NCBI GenBank assembly: GCA_020722245.1 | Contig: DYLE01000148.1 | Coordinates: 1 to 6,140 of the forward strand | Source of the DNA: Desulfonema limicola | GTDB lineage: Bacteria > Desulfobacterota > Desulfobacteria > Desulfobacterales > Desulfosalsimonadaceae | Direction of reading: 5' to 3' | DNA length: 6,140 nt | Shown here: in pieces, positions 1 through 6,140 of the stretch | How the letters are laid out: the number at the start of each line of letters is the position of its first letter | How positions within the stretch are numbered: the stretch's first letter is position 1 | Notes under the pieces: generated by a model | Seen by the model: the letters and a program-made list of their open reading frames with translations, nothing else | What the model was told of the DNA's origin: nothing | The model's database searches: none | Position numbers and translations under genes: made by a program

Positions 1-737
1 GTGAAATCCATCTCGGGAATGACCGCCGTCATGCCAAGAGCGGGATCGAAGAGCGCAAACAGCGGAAAAGTCGCCAGATCGATTTCTTCCGGAGAAATAT
101 GAAAATGGGATCGGATCGTTCGGATCTGAGCATCGAAATTGCCGTGCGTATAGACAGCCCCCTTTGCTGGACCTGTGGCGCCGGAGGTAAAAAGGATCGC
201 CGCCTTATCGCTTCGCTGGGTGGTCGCAACCGGATAGGCGCTCCAAGGCAACACGAACAGTTCCCGCAGCGTATATCCGCCCCAGAACCAGCGCGGCCCC
301 GCCGTCACGTTCACCCGAACGCTCCGGAATGCCGAGCGGTTCAGGACTCTTGCGGCATGGGCTTCCGGTACTCCGATAAACGCTTCCGGGGCGCACTTGC
401 GGATACATTGAAGCATGCCCGCCTTTCCCATACCTGGATCGATGACGATGGGAATGGCCCCGGTCTTGAACAGGGCAAACACCAAAGAAAAAAAATCGAT
501 TCCGGGCCGGACCATGAGCAAGGTTTTGACGCCTTTGGAAAGTCCGATGGAATCAAGCCCGTGAGCCAGGCAGTCCGATTCCATATCGAGTTGCCGGAAC
601 GTCAGATGGGTAAACGTGAGCCTGCCCTGTTCGTCCCGTCCAGAAGGACATACGACAGCCCGCTTATAGGGCCTTTCCTTGGCCATGTTTACGAGGAGCG
701 ATGCGACATTGAACAATTTGTCGGAAGAAAGATTCAT
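1..737 (-). CDS. oleC: OleC: beta-lactone synthetase (AMP-binding, ANL superfamily), N-terminal 245 residues, 3' end outside window
   Basis: A continuous frame runs from the ATG at 737-735 to base 1 with no stop: 245 codons plus 2 bases, starting MNLSSDKLFNVASLL. OleC uses ATP to turn the beta-hydroxy acid from OleD into a beta-lactone, releasing AMP and PPi. The adenylate-forming P-loop ILFTSGATGPAKG is at 181-193, followed by VYTHGN (195-200). The OleC-like segment DPGMGKAGMLQCIRK..PEAFIG..EAH spans about 100-127, and FPLFALFDPALGMTAVIPEMDF (224-245) ends the visible part. OleC proteins are usually about 550 residues, so roughly the C-terminal half, including the later adenylation motifs, lies outside. 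AGGA stands 7 bases before the ATG. Unlike oleA and oleB, this gene has a 172-base leader, so it may have its own promoter or be subject to attenuation. A general acyl-CoA synthetase is the alternative, but the DPGMG/PEAFIG segments and the context favour OleC. Confidence 0.9.
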   Translation of the reverse strand, partial: MNLSSDKLFNVASLLVNMAKERPYKRAVVCPSGRDEQGRLTFTHLTFRQLDMESDCLAHGLDSIGLSKGVKTLLMVRPGIDFFSLVFALFKTGAIPIVIDPGMGKAGMLQCIRKCAPEAFIGVPEAHAARVLNRSAFRSVRVNVTAGPRWFWGGYTLRELFVLPWSAYPVATTQRSDKAAILFTSGATGPAKGAVYTHGNFDAQIRTIRSHFHISPEEIDLATFPLFALFDPALGMTAVIPEMDF

Positions 738-744
738 GGACTTA

Positions 745-748
745 TCCT
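745..748 (-). promoter_or_regulatory. Probable ribosome binding site of oleC
   Basis: AGGA on the minus strand is 7 bases before the oleC ATG. It is a moderate match in good position and supports the start at 737. Confidence 0.55.
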
Positions 749-773
749 GATTAGACGATGGGGTATGGGCGAT

Positions 774-801
774 AGGTTATAGGTTATAGGTTATGGGTTA
801 T
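774..801. repeat. Heptanucleotide tandem repeat upstream of oleC
   Basis: Four contiguous 7-base units are seen: AGGTTAT three times and then GGGTTAT (plus strand; ATAACCT/ATAACCC on the coding strand). Degenerate units flank them (GGGCGAT at 767-773, GGGCTGA at 802-808), so the tract may span about 761-808. It lies 37 to 64 bases upstream of the oleC start. Each coding-strand unit junction reads TATAAC, resembling a -10 hexamer. Arrays like this arise by slippage, and copy number may vary between strains. Confidence 0.85.
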
Positions 802-831
802 GGGCTGAATGAAAAGCCCTCATGCCGAACA

Positions 832-866
832 GCAGGCCGCCTGCAGGCAGTCCTCTGCAACTGCCT
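832..866 (-). other. Inverted repeats in the oleB-oleC intergenic region (possible hairpins)
   Basis: Two adjacent palindromes occur. GCAGGC-C-GCCTGC is at 832-844. AGGCAGT / ACTGCCT is at 845-851 and 860-866, a perfect 7-base stem with an 8-base loop. A third weaker stem, GGGCT/AGCCC, is at 802-806 and 815-819. They begin about 44 bases after the oleB stop. None is followed by a clear run of U on the coding strand, so a standard intrinsic terminator is not supported. An mRNA processing or attenuation structure is possible. Confidence 0.4.
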
Positions 867-909
867 CGCCTCCATGTAACATCCAATTGATGTCGATAGA
901 TTCGATATA

Positions 910-1818
910 TCAGGTCGGCGTTCTTTTCAAGAATTTCCGAATCGCCTTTGCCGTTTGTTGGGGTTCGTCCTCAAGCAGATAATGCCCTGCATCCGGATAG
1001 ACGGCGGTTTCGGCATGCGGAAGCCGCCGTTTCCATTCGAGGAGGTAATCCCGGTCAAACACGGCGTCCCGGAGTCCCCAGGCCAACAGGAGCGGAACGC
1101 GCGACAATTCTCCGATCCGTTCATCCAGCCAGGCAAGCATCGGCCAGGATGGATCTTTATGACATACCGGGATGTCCATGACGAACCGATAGATGGCTTC
1201 CCGGTTCCGCAGCCTGCGATAGGGCGCCGTATAGCCATTCATGGCCTGCATGGAAAGAGGTTTGGCACTTCCAAGGAAAAGGGCCGATATCACGAATGCA
1301 TTCAATTTCAGCACCAGCAGCCTTGCCAGCTTTGGGTGGTTTCGCACGATGCGCAGCCGAAACGGAAGGCTTTTGTGTTTTGGCGGAAAAAAAGCAGCCG
1401 TGTTCATCAACACCATGCCTTGAATCCAATCAGGATGACGAAGTGCAAGGGCCGCACCGATCGCCCCTCCCCAGTCGTGCGCAATCACCGCCATCGGCCT
1501 TTTCAGACCGACCGATTCGACAAATCGCTCCATGTCTTCGATGCGGCGCTCCAGGGTAAACGGATATGTCCCTGCCGCCGGGCGCTCCGAGAGCCCGCAT
1601 CCGATATGATCCGGAACCACCGTTCGAAACGATGGGGACAGCTCCCGCACGAGGCTTCGGTAAAAGAAGGACCAGGTCGGATTGCCATGAAGCATCAGTA
1701 CGGTTGGTCCGTCGCCTTCATCGACATAATGGCACCGAAGCCCGTTCACATCGGCTTCGTGCGGGCCGAATGGAAATGCTTTCGCAAACGGATACCTGCA
1801 AATCGAGAGATTTCCCAT
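910..1818 (-). CDS. oleB: OleB: beta-lactone decarboxylase (alpha/beta hydrolase, haloalkane-dehalogenase-like)
   Basis: 302 residues of alpha/beta-hydrolase fold, a usual length for standalone OleB. The family decarboxylates the cis-beta-lactone made by OleC to a cis internal olefin plus CO2. In X. campestris it assembles with OleC and OleD. The sequence shows the oxyanion/halide-type loop HGNPTWS (44-50), nucleophile Asp115 in AHDWGG, the probable acid Asp251 in GLRDAVF, and base His279 in DAGHYL. An Asp nucleophile places it with haloalkane dehalogenases and OleB rather than with Ser esterases. The segment around 150-190 (cap region) is rich in hydrophobic and basic residues and could sit at the membrane surface. 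Translation starts at the ATG 3 bases after the oleA TAA, with AGGTGG 6 bases upstream. By sequence alone it could be called a haloalkane dehalogenase; the oleA and oleC neighbours decide for OleB. Confidence 0.9.
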   Translation of the reverse strand: MGNLSICRYPFAKAFPFGPHEADVNGLRCHYVDEGDGPTVLMLHGNPTWSFFYRSLVRELSPSFRTVVPDHIGCGLSERPAAGTYPFTLERRIEDMERFVESVGLKRPMAVIAHDWGGAIGAALALRHPDWIQGMVLMNTAAFFPPKHKSLPFRLRIVRNHPKLARLLVLKLNAFVISALFLGSAKPLSMQAMNGYTAPYRRLRNREAIYRFVMDIPVCHKDPSWPMLAWLDERIGELSRVPLLLAWGLRDAVFDRDYLLEWKRRLPHAETAVYPDAGHYLLEDEPQQTAKAIRKFLKRTPT

Positions 1819-1821
1819 CGC

Positions 1822-2862
1822 TTACCACCTGATCGCAAGCATCAGACAATTGAGGCCGCTGCCGATTCCGAGAAATCCCACCCGGTCCCCTGCTTCCAGA
1901 AATCCCCGTTCCTCCGCAATGGCGGCCGTCATCGGCAGGGAGACGGTTCCGATGTTTCCGAGATGGGCAAACGTCGAAAATTCCCTCTTTTGCGGAATCC
2001 CCAGCGCATCGAGAATGGCCCGCTGGTGGGCGGCGCCCACCTGGTGACAGACGACCTTGTCGGGACCGCTCGGCCCCCAACCCGATACTTCCAGAAACGC
2101 CCGATAGGTTTCGACGCCAAGTTTCACCCCGTTCTGCAGTACGCCGATCGAATCGGTTTCCATGAAATGGTCCTGGTTCGCCGGAAAACCCGTATCCGGG
2201 CCCCAGCAACAGAGCCGGTGCCACTGGACGGCATTGCGGATGACCCCGCCCATGAGCCGGTGCCCCTGCCGATACAGGTCTGCTCGAGCCAGGACCACAG
2301 CCACGGCGCCCGATCCGCCCGTCAGGGTAGCTACGGTTTTTCGGAAGAGGGCCATGTCAGGGGCGGCGTTCAGGGAATCGATCACCCGATCGATGATGTC
2401 TTTGGAAGTTTCGCAGGAGACGATCAGCCCGGCTTCGATCTGGTCGAGCTCGATGGCGTTGGCCACGTGCACCATGCCATTGAGAACCCCGAGACAGGCG
2501 TTCGAGAGGTCATGAACATGGGTTTGGGGGGCCAGACCCAAATCATGAGCGACCGCGCAGGCTGTGGCCGGCTCCAATTGGTCCCGGCAAACCCCGGCAT
2601 AGATGAGCATGCCGAGGGCATTTCGCTCGATTCCCGCATTTTTTAGGGCTTTTTCCGCGGCTCGGGCCGCTCCTTCATGCATCGTCATGCCCGGTTCCCA
2701 GAAGCGTCTTTCCTCGATACCGGTCAGCAGGGCAAGCTGCCCCTGCTGCAGATGCATGGCTGCATATGCCCGGGAAAGCCGGTTTTCGATGTCTTCCGAT
2801 GTCAGCACATGCGGCGCAAGCTCATATCCGAGTCCAGCAAGTACAACATTCCGATATCTCAT
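1822..2862 (-). CDS. oleA: OleA: acyl-CoA:acyl-CoA head-to-head condensing enzyme (thiolase-fold, KAS III-like)
   Basis: 346 residues, close to the 338 of Xanthomonas campestris OleA. The family performs non-decarboxylative Claisen condensation of two fatty acyl thioesters to a 2-alkyl-3-keto acid, the first step of long-chain olefin synthesis. Visible residues are Glu97 in QLEPAT, nucleophile Cys123 in SNACLG, His273 in VCHQVG and Asn303 in LGNIGTVSLP. Their spacing (Glu to Cys 26, His to Asn 30) matches X. campestris Glu117/Cys143 and His285/Asn315. The Glu on the EPAT segment distinguishes OleA from FabH, where the equivalent loop does not serve as the base. The C-terminal GIGSGLNCLML is a typical thiolase-superfamily glycine motif. 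The ATG overlaps the TGA of the upstream synthase gene (ATGA) and has GAAGGGA just upstream, which fixes the start. oleB follows 3 bases after the stop. Its substrate is probably the polyunsaturated chain made by the preceding synthase (inference). Confidence 0.93.
   Translation of the reverse strand: MRYRNVVLAGLGYELAPHVLTSEDIENRLSRAYAAMHLQQGQLALLTGIEERRFWEPGMTMHEGAARAAEKALKNAGIERNALGMLIYAGVCRDQLEPATACAVAHDLGLAPQTHVHDLSNACLGVLNGMVHVANAIELDQIEAGLIVSCETSKDIIDRVIDSLNAAPDMALFRKTVATLTGGSGAVAVVLARADLYRQGHRLMGGVIRNAVQWHRLCCWGPDTGFPANQDHFMETDSIGVLQNGVKLGVETYRAFLEVSGWGPSGPDKVVCHQVGAAHQRAILDALGIPQKREFSTFAHLGNIGTVSLPMTAAIAEERGFLEAGDRVGFLGIGSGLNCLMLAIRW
1825..1830 (-). promoter_or_regulatory. Ribosome binding site of oleB
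   Basis: AGGTGG on the minus strand encodes the last two OleA residues (Arg-Trp). It sits 6 bases before the oleB ATG, with the oleA TAA stop in between. This fixes the oleB start and implies coupled translation. Confidence 0.75.
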
Positions 2863-5800
2863 CTGTTCCCTTCAACAATCCCCACTCCGAAATCCGTCAT
2901 TTCATAAATCCGCACACCGTCCGCCTCCAGAAAACCGTCGGCGATCACCATGGGGATCGGTTCCGTTTCAATCGACTTGATGTGCGCCTCGATTCTCACC
3001 TGATCATTGCCTGGCAGTATCTGCCCCCGATAGGTCCACCCGTGTTCTTTTCCCGTCAAAAGGGTCCACCGGGCGCCCATCTTCGGCTCATGCAGGCCCG
3101 GGACCAGGCCTTTGAGCATCATCCCGCACCGGAGCACCTGCAGAAAGGCCTCGAGGCCAAGCGAACCCGGCCAAACCGGATCCTCATGAAAATGGGCCTG
3201 GAAAAACCAGGCATCCGGCCGCACCTTACAAATGCCCATCCATATTCCCTGGCCGTAAGCCCCCGGATCTTCGCTGTCGCACCAAACGGCATCGATCATC
3301 CGGAACATCGGCTGGGGCAGCCCCGGTCCGGCAGGAAGACGCTTTGGATCGATATCCTCGACTTTCACGAAGGCCGGGTTCTCCTTACCGGAAAGCGATT
3401 GTGGAGACATTCCGCGTATCGCGGGATTGCGGATGCCCGCCTGAGCCCGAAGCGAGGCTTCCGTAAAAAACCCGAATTCGGTCTCTCCTTCCAGCACCGG
3501 TTGCTTGTCCCGAAGGACCTGGGTTTCAAAGCGCTCGATGATCATGTTTCCGGCAACCGATACCCGGATCAGGCCCGCCTTCATAAGGAGTTTTCCGGGA
3601 TAAGGCAATACGTCCTGCATCAGCCGAAATCGTCCGCCCAGGTTGCGGAAATGAAGTCCAGTCTTGCCGGAAAGCGCCGATCCGCAATGGGCCGCCAAAA
3701 ATCCGCAGGTCTGAAGCGCCGTCTCCTGCAGTACGGCATACGGCATGATGCCGCACCCACCGGCTTCGAAGTACCATGCGTAGGGATCGATGTCGTGTTC
3801 GGCTGTGACCACTGCGCCGGTTCGAGGACCGAGACCCGGCGGTTCACCGGTTTGAACCCGATCCAGAAACAGAAACGGCGGCGCGGGAAGCCTTGCCACG
3901 AACCGACCGTCATCCATGTCCGCAAATCCGTCCCCCAAAAGGGCCGATATCGGTTCTCCCGTTGCGAAGGCTTCGATATCCGCTTTTAAAAACAGGGAGC
4001 CGCCTTGCCCTGCTTCGATGTTCCCGCCGCCGATCCGGGCAACCGCTGCTGTTGAACCGCCGGACTTCCTGGAAACCGCATCGATTCGGCCTTGCATGGT
4101 TTCGATCGTTTCCCGGCTTGCTCCAGCAAGCCGCATGGATACCCCCGTGAACCGCACGATGTGCCTGTCATCCGCAAACATGTCCGCTTCGGCCAACACA
4201 TAGGGCTCCGGAGAAAACCCGATTTCGGATATCTGTACTTCATAGCGCACCTTCCGGGTCTTCGGCGTGACCGGGCCCCGGCATTTGAGAACGCTTTTGG
4301 CGCCAGGAAGCGGCTCATAGCGGGCATCCGGATGGTCGCAGATCCAACCCGCGCGCATCAGCAATATCCGCAGGCTGTGGCTGCAGCATTCGTACATCAG
4401 GGTCCCCGGCATGACCGGATCGTCCATGAAATGGCAGGTCAGGAACCAGTCTTCGGGATGAATGTCCGCTTCTGCAACGATGCGGCCCAGGCCGAATCTA
4501 CCCCCTGCCGGATCGAGATGGAGCACCCGATCGATCAGCCGCATCCGGCCCGATGGCAGGCGCAGATGTGAGGAAATGCGGATGCCGTCAAACGCTTGCC
4601 CGAAGCACGCCGCCAAATCCCCGGCCCGAAGCGCTTCGACCTGCCGTTCCGTATAGCTTTCGGGCCCATCCGATGCAGGCGGCAGCCAGGTTTGCGGTCT
4701 TTTTCCGGCAACGGCGGCCTGTTCGGCATCGGAGAGCAGAATGCCGCCGGAGTTTTCAATTTCCGCAGAGGTGAAAAACCCGGCGCAGCCGTTTCGCATT
4801 CGGATGAAAGGCTTCCCATCGATGGTACCATCGAATCCGAAAAAAAACATCCAGGTTTTCGCCTGCCGGATGAATTTTTCGATGCGGATATCATAACGGA
4901 TGGTCTCCCCAGGCCTGGGCAAGTCCCGAAAAAACGTCACTTCGGCATCGAGCAGGCGGTATACGCGCTGCCCGCGCACCTGAAAATCGATGCCGAGATA
5001 GGAACATAGGAAGAGATCCGCCTGACCGGCTTCAACCGAAATGCATGCCGGCGCCCTGCCGCCGTCCAGATACCAGGCTCCCGGAAGCACATCGTGTTCC
5101 GTCACCACCCGGCCTTTGCCAAGGGAGCGGGGTTCTGCTTCGACGGCAAGGATTCGATCCACAAGCATGAGCGGCTCGTCCGGGAGCCGAACCCGCACCG
5201 GGTAGGTGTCGATGACGGCAAATTCCGGTCCCAGCACATCGGCCACCGATCCGACGGCGAACGCCATGCATTGCGCCCGGTCGAAGGCCGGAGTACCGGC
5301 CTTGGGTGGCGTTTGAACGGTCATAAGATGCGCCTTTTTTCCGCTCACCTCGACCCTCTCCTGCTGGGAGAGGGGGTGAACTGAAACCGCAGTCAATGAC
5401 CGTTCGACATATCGTTGCGTCCCGTTGGCTGCGCCATGGATTTTCCCGCGCTCCTTCCGGGGAAAGGGATCCTTGCGATCTCGACGATCGGATGGGTCAG
5501 AATTCCATAGGCCCGGCACCCGTTCCAGAAAAATGGCTTGTTTTTGCCGGGGTTCAGCCTCTTTGTCCTTCAAAGAAAGAAATCGGTCACCGTAGAGCGC
5601 CGCCGAATCGATACCGAGGCCGCAGGCCGCCAGATTTCCGCAGAGCTTGAGCACCCCAAGCAGCTCATCCTCCCCTTTCCAGTTGGCAAATCCGCACCAG
5701 TGTTCCCGATCTTTCAGGATGGCATCGATCATTCTGGAGCAGGAGGCATGGGGCCCGACCTCGACAAAAAGGCGAACCCCCTCTTCCCAGGCGTTCCGGA

Positions 5801-6140
5801 TCAAGGCCGGAAAATCGAAGCCGGAAAGGGCCTGGGCCGTGATGGCATCGGCTGCTGCATCCGGAGTCGGCTGGTAGCTCTTCCCCGAGGCTGCACTGAA
5901 ATAACGAATGCCGGGAGCAGGGGTTGTCGGCAATCGATGCAGGTCCCGGTAGGCGTCCCGGACAGGAAGCACGGCATCGCAATGGACGCTCGATACTCCC
6001 TCGATTTCGAAGGCATCGCATCCGATCCGGGCCACCAGGGCATCCACATCGGCGCGGTTTCCGCCGATCACGCATTCTTCGGGGGTATTGACGATGAGCA
6101 GCCGAACCCACATGTTCGGATCGAGCTGTTGCCTGACCAC
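2859..6140 (-). CDS. pfaC: PUFA/secondary-lipid synthase subunit, PfaC/Pfa3-like (AT C-terminus, DH1, DH2), 5' end outside window
   Basis: This is the last 1093 codons of a multidomain synthase that builds and dehydrates polyunsaturated acyl chains. The GTG at the window edge is an internal codon, because the frame enters in mid-acyltransferase. Residues 1-185 are the AT C-terminal half: IVNTPEECVIGG (16-27), the likely catalytic His53 in SVHC, and VEVGPH (126-131). The nucleophilic Ser must lie upstream. Residues 186-285 are a charged, poorly conserved linker. Four FabA-like hotdogs follow, at about 288-460, 505-675, 715-895 and 925-1090. Hotdogs 2 and 4 carry His570/Glu584 (CHF..DPVMPG) and His983/Glu997 (AHF..DPVWPG), each pair 14 residues apart as in FabA His70/Asp84. 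Hotdogs 1 and 3 lack the His, as expected for the structural halves of DH1 and DH2. KS and CLF domains are expected upstream. The gene overlaps oleA by 4 bases. Oddities are the in-line AT, a palindrome inside the linker, and Trp for Met in the DH2 PVMPG motif. The family is clear; the symbol is approximate, since this could equally be named pfa3. Confidence 0.88.
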   Translation of the reverse strand: MVRQQLDPNMWVRLLIVNTPEECVIGGNRADVDALVARIGCDAFEIEGVSSVHCDAVLPVRDAYRDLHRLPTTPAPGIRYFSAASGKSYQPTPDAAADAITAQALSGFDFPALIRNAWEEGVRLFVEVGPHASCSRMIDAILKDREHWCGFANWKGEDELLGVLKLCGNLAACGLGIDSAALYGDRFLSLKDKEAEPRQKQAIFLERVPGLWNSDPSDRRDRKDPFPRKERGKIHGAANGTQRYVERSLTAVSVHPLSQQERVEVSGKKAHLMTVQTPPKAGTPAFDRAQCMAFAVGSVADVLGPEFAVIDTYPVRVRLPDEPLMLVDRILAVEAEPRSLGKGRVVTEHDVLPGAWYLDGGRAPACISVEAGQADLFLCSYLGIDFQVRGQRVYRLLDAEVTFFRDLPRPGETIRYDIRIEKFIRQAKTWMFFFGFDGTIDGKPFIRMRNGCAGFFTSAEIENSGGILLSDAEQAAVAGKRPQTWLPPASDGPESYTERQVEALRAGDLAACFGQAFDGIRISSHLRLPSGRMRLIDRVLHLDPAGGRFGLGRIVAEADIHPEDWFLTCHFMDDPVMPGTLMYECCSHSLRILLMRAGWICDHPDARYEPLPGAKSVLKCRGPVTPKTRKVRYEVQISEIGFSPEPYVLAEADMFADDRHIVRFTGVSMRLAGASRETIETMQGRIDAVSRKSGGSTAAVARIGGGNIEAGQGGSLFLKADIEAFATGEPISALLGDGFADMDDGRFVARLPAPPFLFLDRVQTGEPPGLGPRTGAVVTAEHDIDPYAWYFEAGGCGIMPYAVLQETALQTCGFLAAHCGSALSGKTGLHFRNLGGRFRLMQDVLPYPGKLLMKAGLIRVSVAGNMIIERFETQVLRDKQPVLEGETEFGFFTEASLRAQAGIRNPAIRGMSPQSLSGKENPAFVKVEDIDPKRLPAGPGLPQPMFRMIDAVWCDSEDPGAYGQGIWMGICKVRPDAWFFQAHFHEDPVWPGSLGLEAFLQVLRCGMMLKGLVPGLHEPKMGARWTLLTGKEHGWTYRGQILPGNDQVRIEAHIKSIETEPIPMVIADGFLEADGVRIYEMTDFGVGIVEGNR
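2867..2873 (-). promoter_or_regulatory. Ribosome binding site of oleA
   Basis: GAAGGGA on the minus strand lies 4 bases before the oleA ATG and within the last codons of the upstream synthase gene. Together with the ATGA stop/start overlap, it supports this start and translational coupling. Confidence 0.7.
5345..5379. repeat. REP-like palindrome inside the synthase coding frame
   Basis: An inverted repeat pairs CCCTCTCC (5354-5361) with GGAGAGGG (5367-5374) around a 5-base loop. It is extended by TCACC (5345-5349) with GGTGA (5375-5379) after a 4-base bulge. It resembles the C-rich/G-rich dispersed palindromes common between genes in many bacteria. Here it is translated as about residues 254-266 of the window protein, in the linker between AT and DH1, without breaking the frame. 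Confidence 0.65.

Larger units (their letters stand above)
738..909. other. oleB-oleC intergenic region
   Basis: These 172 bases hold no convincing gene. They contain the inverted repeats, the heptamer array and the oleC ribosome binding site. No clear -35/-10 pair was found. The only -10-like hexamers are the TATAAC units within the repeat, without a well-spaced -35. It is the only loose spacing in an otherwise tightly packed gene set. Confidence 0.7.

Noticed and set aside
205..556. Apparent fragmentation of the minus-strand region into small frames, suggesting a broken oleC
   Set aside because: Reading from the ATG at 737 I found one uninterrupted frame to base 1 with OleC motifs in order. 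The small frames are other phases.
99..782. 227-codon open frame on the plus strand
   Set aside because: It is opposite oleC, whose frame is open with an adenylation P-loop. The plus frame shows no domain and runs into the heptamer repeat.
802..819. GGGCT/AGCCC stem as an intrinsic terminator of oleB
   Set aside because: The stem is only 5 bases with an 8-base loop and lacks a following U-run on the coding strand.
910..1818. Haloalkane dehalogenase as the function of the alpha/beta hydrolase
   Set aside because: The motifs are shared with OleB, and the gene sits directly between oleA and oleC, which fits beta-lactone decarboxylation better.
955..2646. 563-codon open frame on the plus strand
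   Set aside because: It lies opposite oleA and oleB, which have complete catalytic motifs. Its translation is basic, low in recognisable motifs, and typical of an antisense shadow in GC-rich DNA.
2766..3989. 407-codon open frame on the plus strand
   Set aside because: It is antisense to the DH2 region and the oleA start. The minus-strand frame has clear hotdog motifs; this one has none.
6138..6140. GTG at the window edge as start of the synthase gene
   Set aside because: It falls inside the acyltransferase domain, before its conserved NTPEECVIGG segment and after where the catalytic Ser should be, so the gene continues beyond the window.

Overview
The window holds the tail of a polyunsaturated fatty acid (PUFA/secondary lipid) synthase gene followed by genes for long-chain olefin biosynthesis. 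All are on the minus strand, so transcription runs from base 6140 towards base 1. In order they are: the 3' part of a pfaC/pfa3-type synthase subunit (acyltransferase C-terminus, then four hotdog folds making two FabA-like dehydratases), oleA (head-to-head acyl condensation), oleB (beta-lactone decarboxylase), a 172-base gap, and the 5' part of oleC (beta-lactone synthetase). Both outer genes are cut by the window edges. I see no RNA genes, CRISPR arrays, transposases or plus-strand genes.

Layout: bases 2859-6140 are the synthase gene. Its TGA stop overlaps the oleA ATG as ATGA (2859-2862). oleA (1822-2862) is followed after 3 bases by oleB (910-1818), whose ribosome binding site lies in the last codons of oleA. 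The synthase, oleA and oleB are therefore packed as one translationally coupled unit. The 738-909 gap contains short inverted repeats and a heptanucleotide tandem repeat. oleC starts at 737 and stays open to base 1.

How the genes may work together: PUFA synthases build polyunsaturated acyl chains, and the DH1/DH2 dehydratases set the double bonds. OleA joins two activated acyl chains into a 2-alkyl-3-keto acid. OleD (not in the window) reduces it, OleC closes the beta-lactone using ATP, and OleB removes CO2 to leave a cis internal olefin. In Shewanella, pfa and ole genes together are known to yield a C31 nonaene hydrocarbon. The coupling seen here suggests that this synthase is dedicated to feeding OleA, so the product would be a polyunsaturated long-chain hydrocarbon rather than a membrane PUFA. 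That product is inferred.

Organism: the DNA is moderately GC-rich and bacterial. An in-line AT before the dehydratases resembles the myxobacterial-type Pfa3 layout more than the gammaproteobacterial layout with a separate PfaB. I would guess a member of the former Deltaproteobacteria (Desulfobacterota or Myxococcota), with only moderate confidence.
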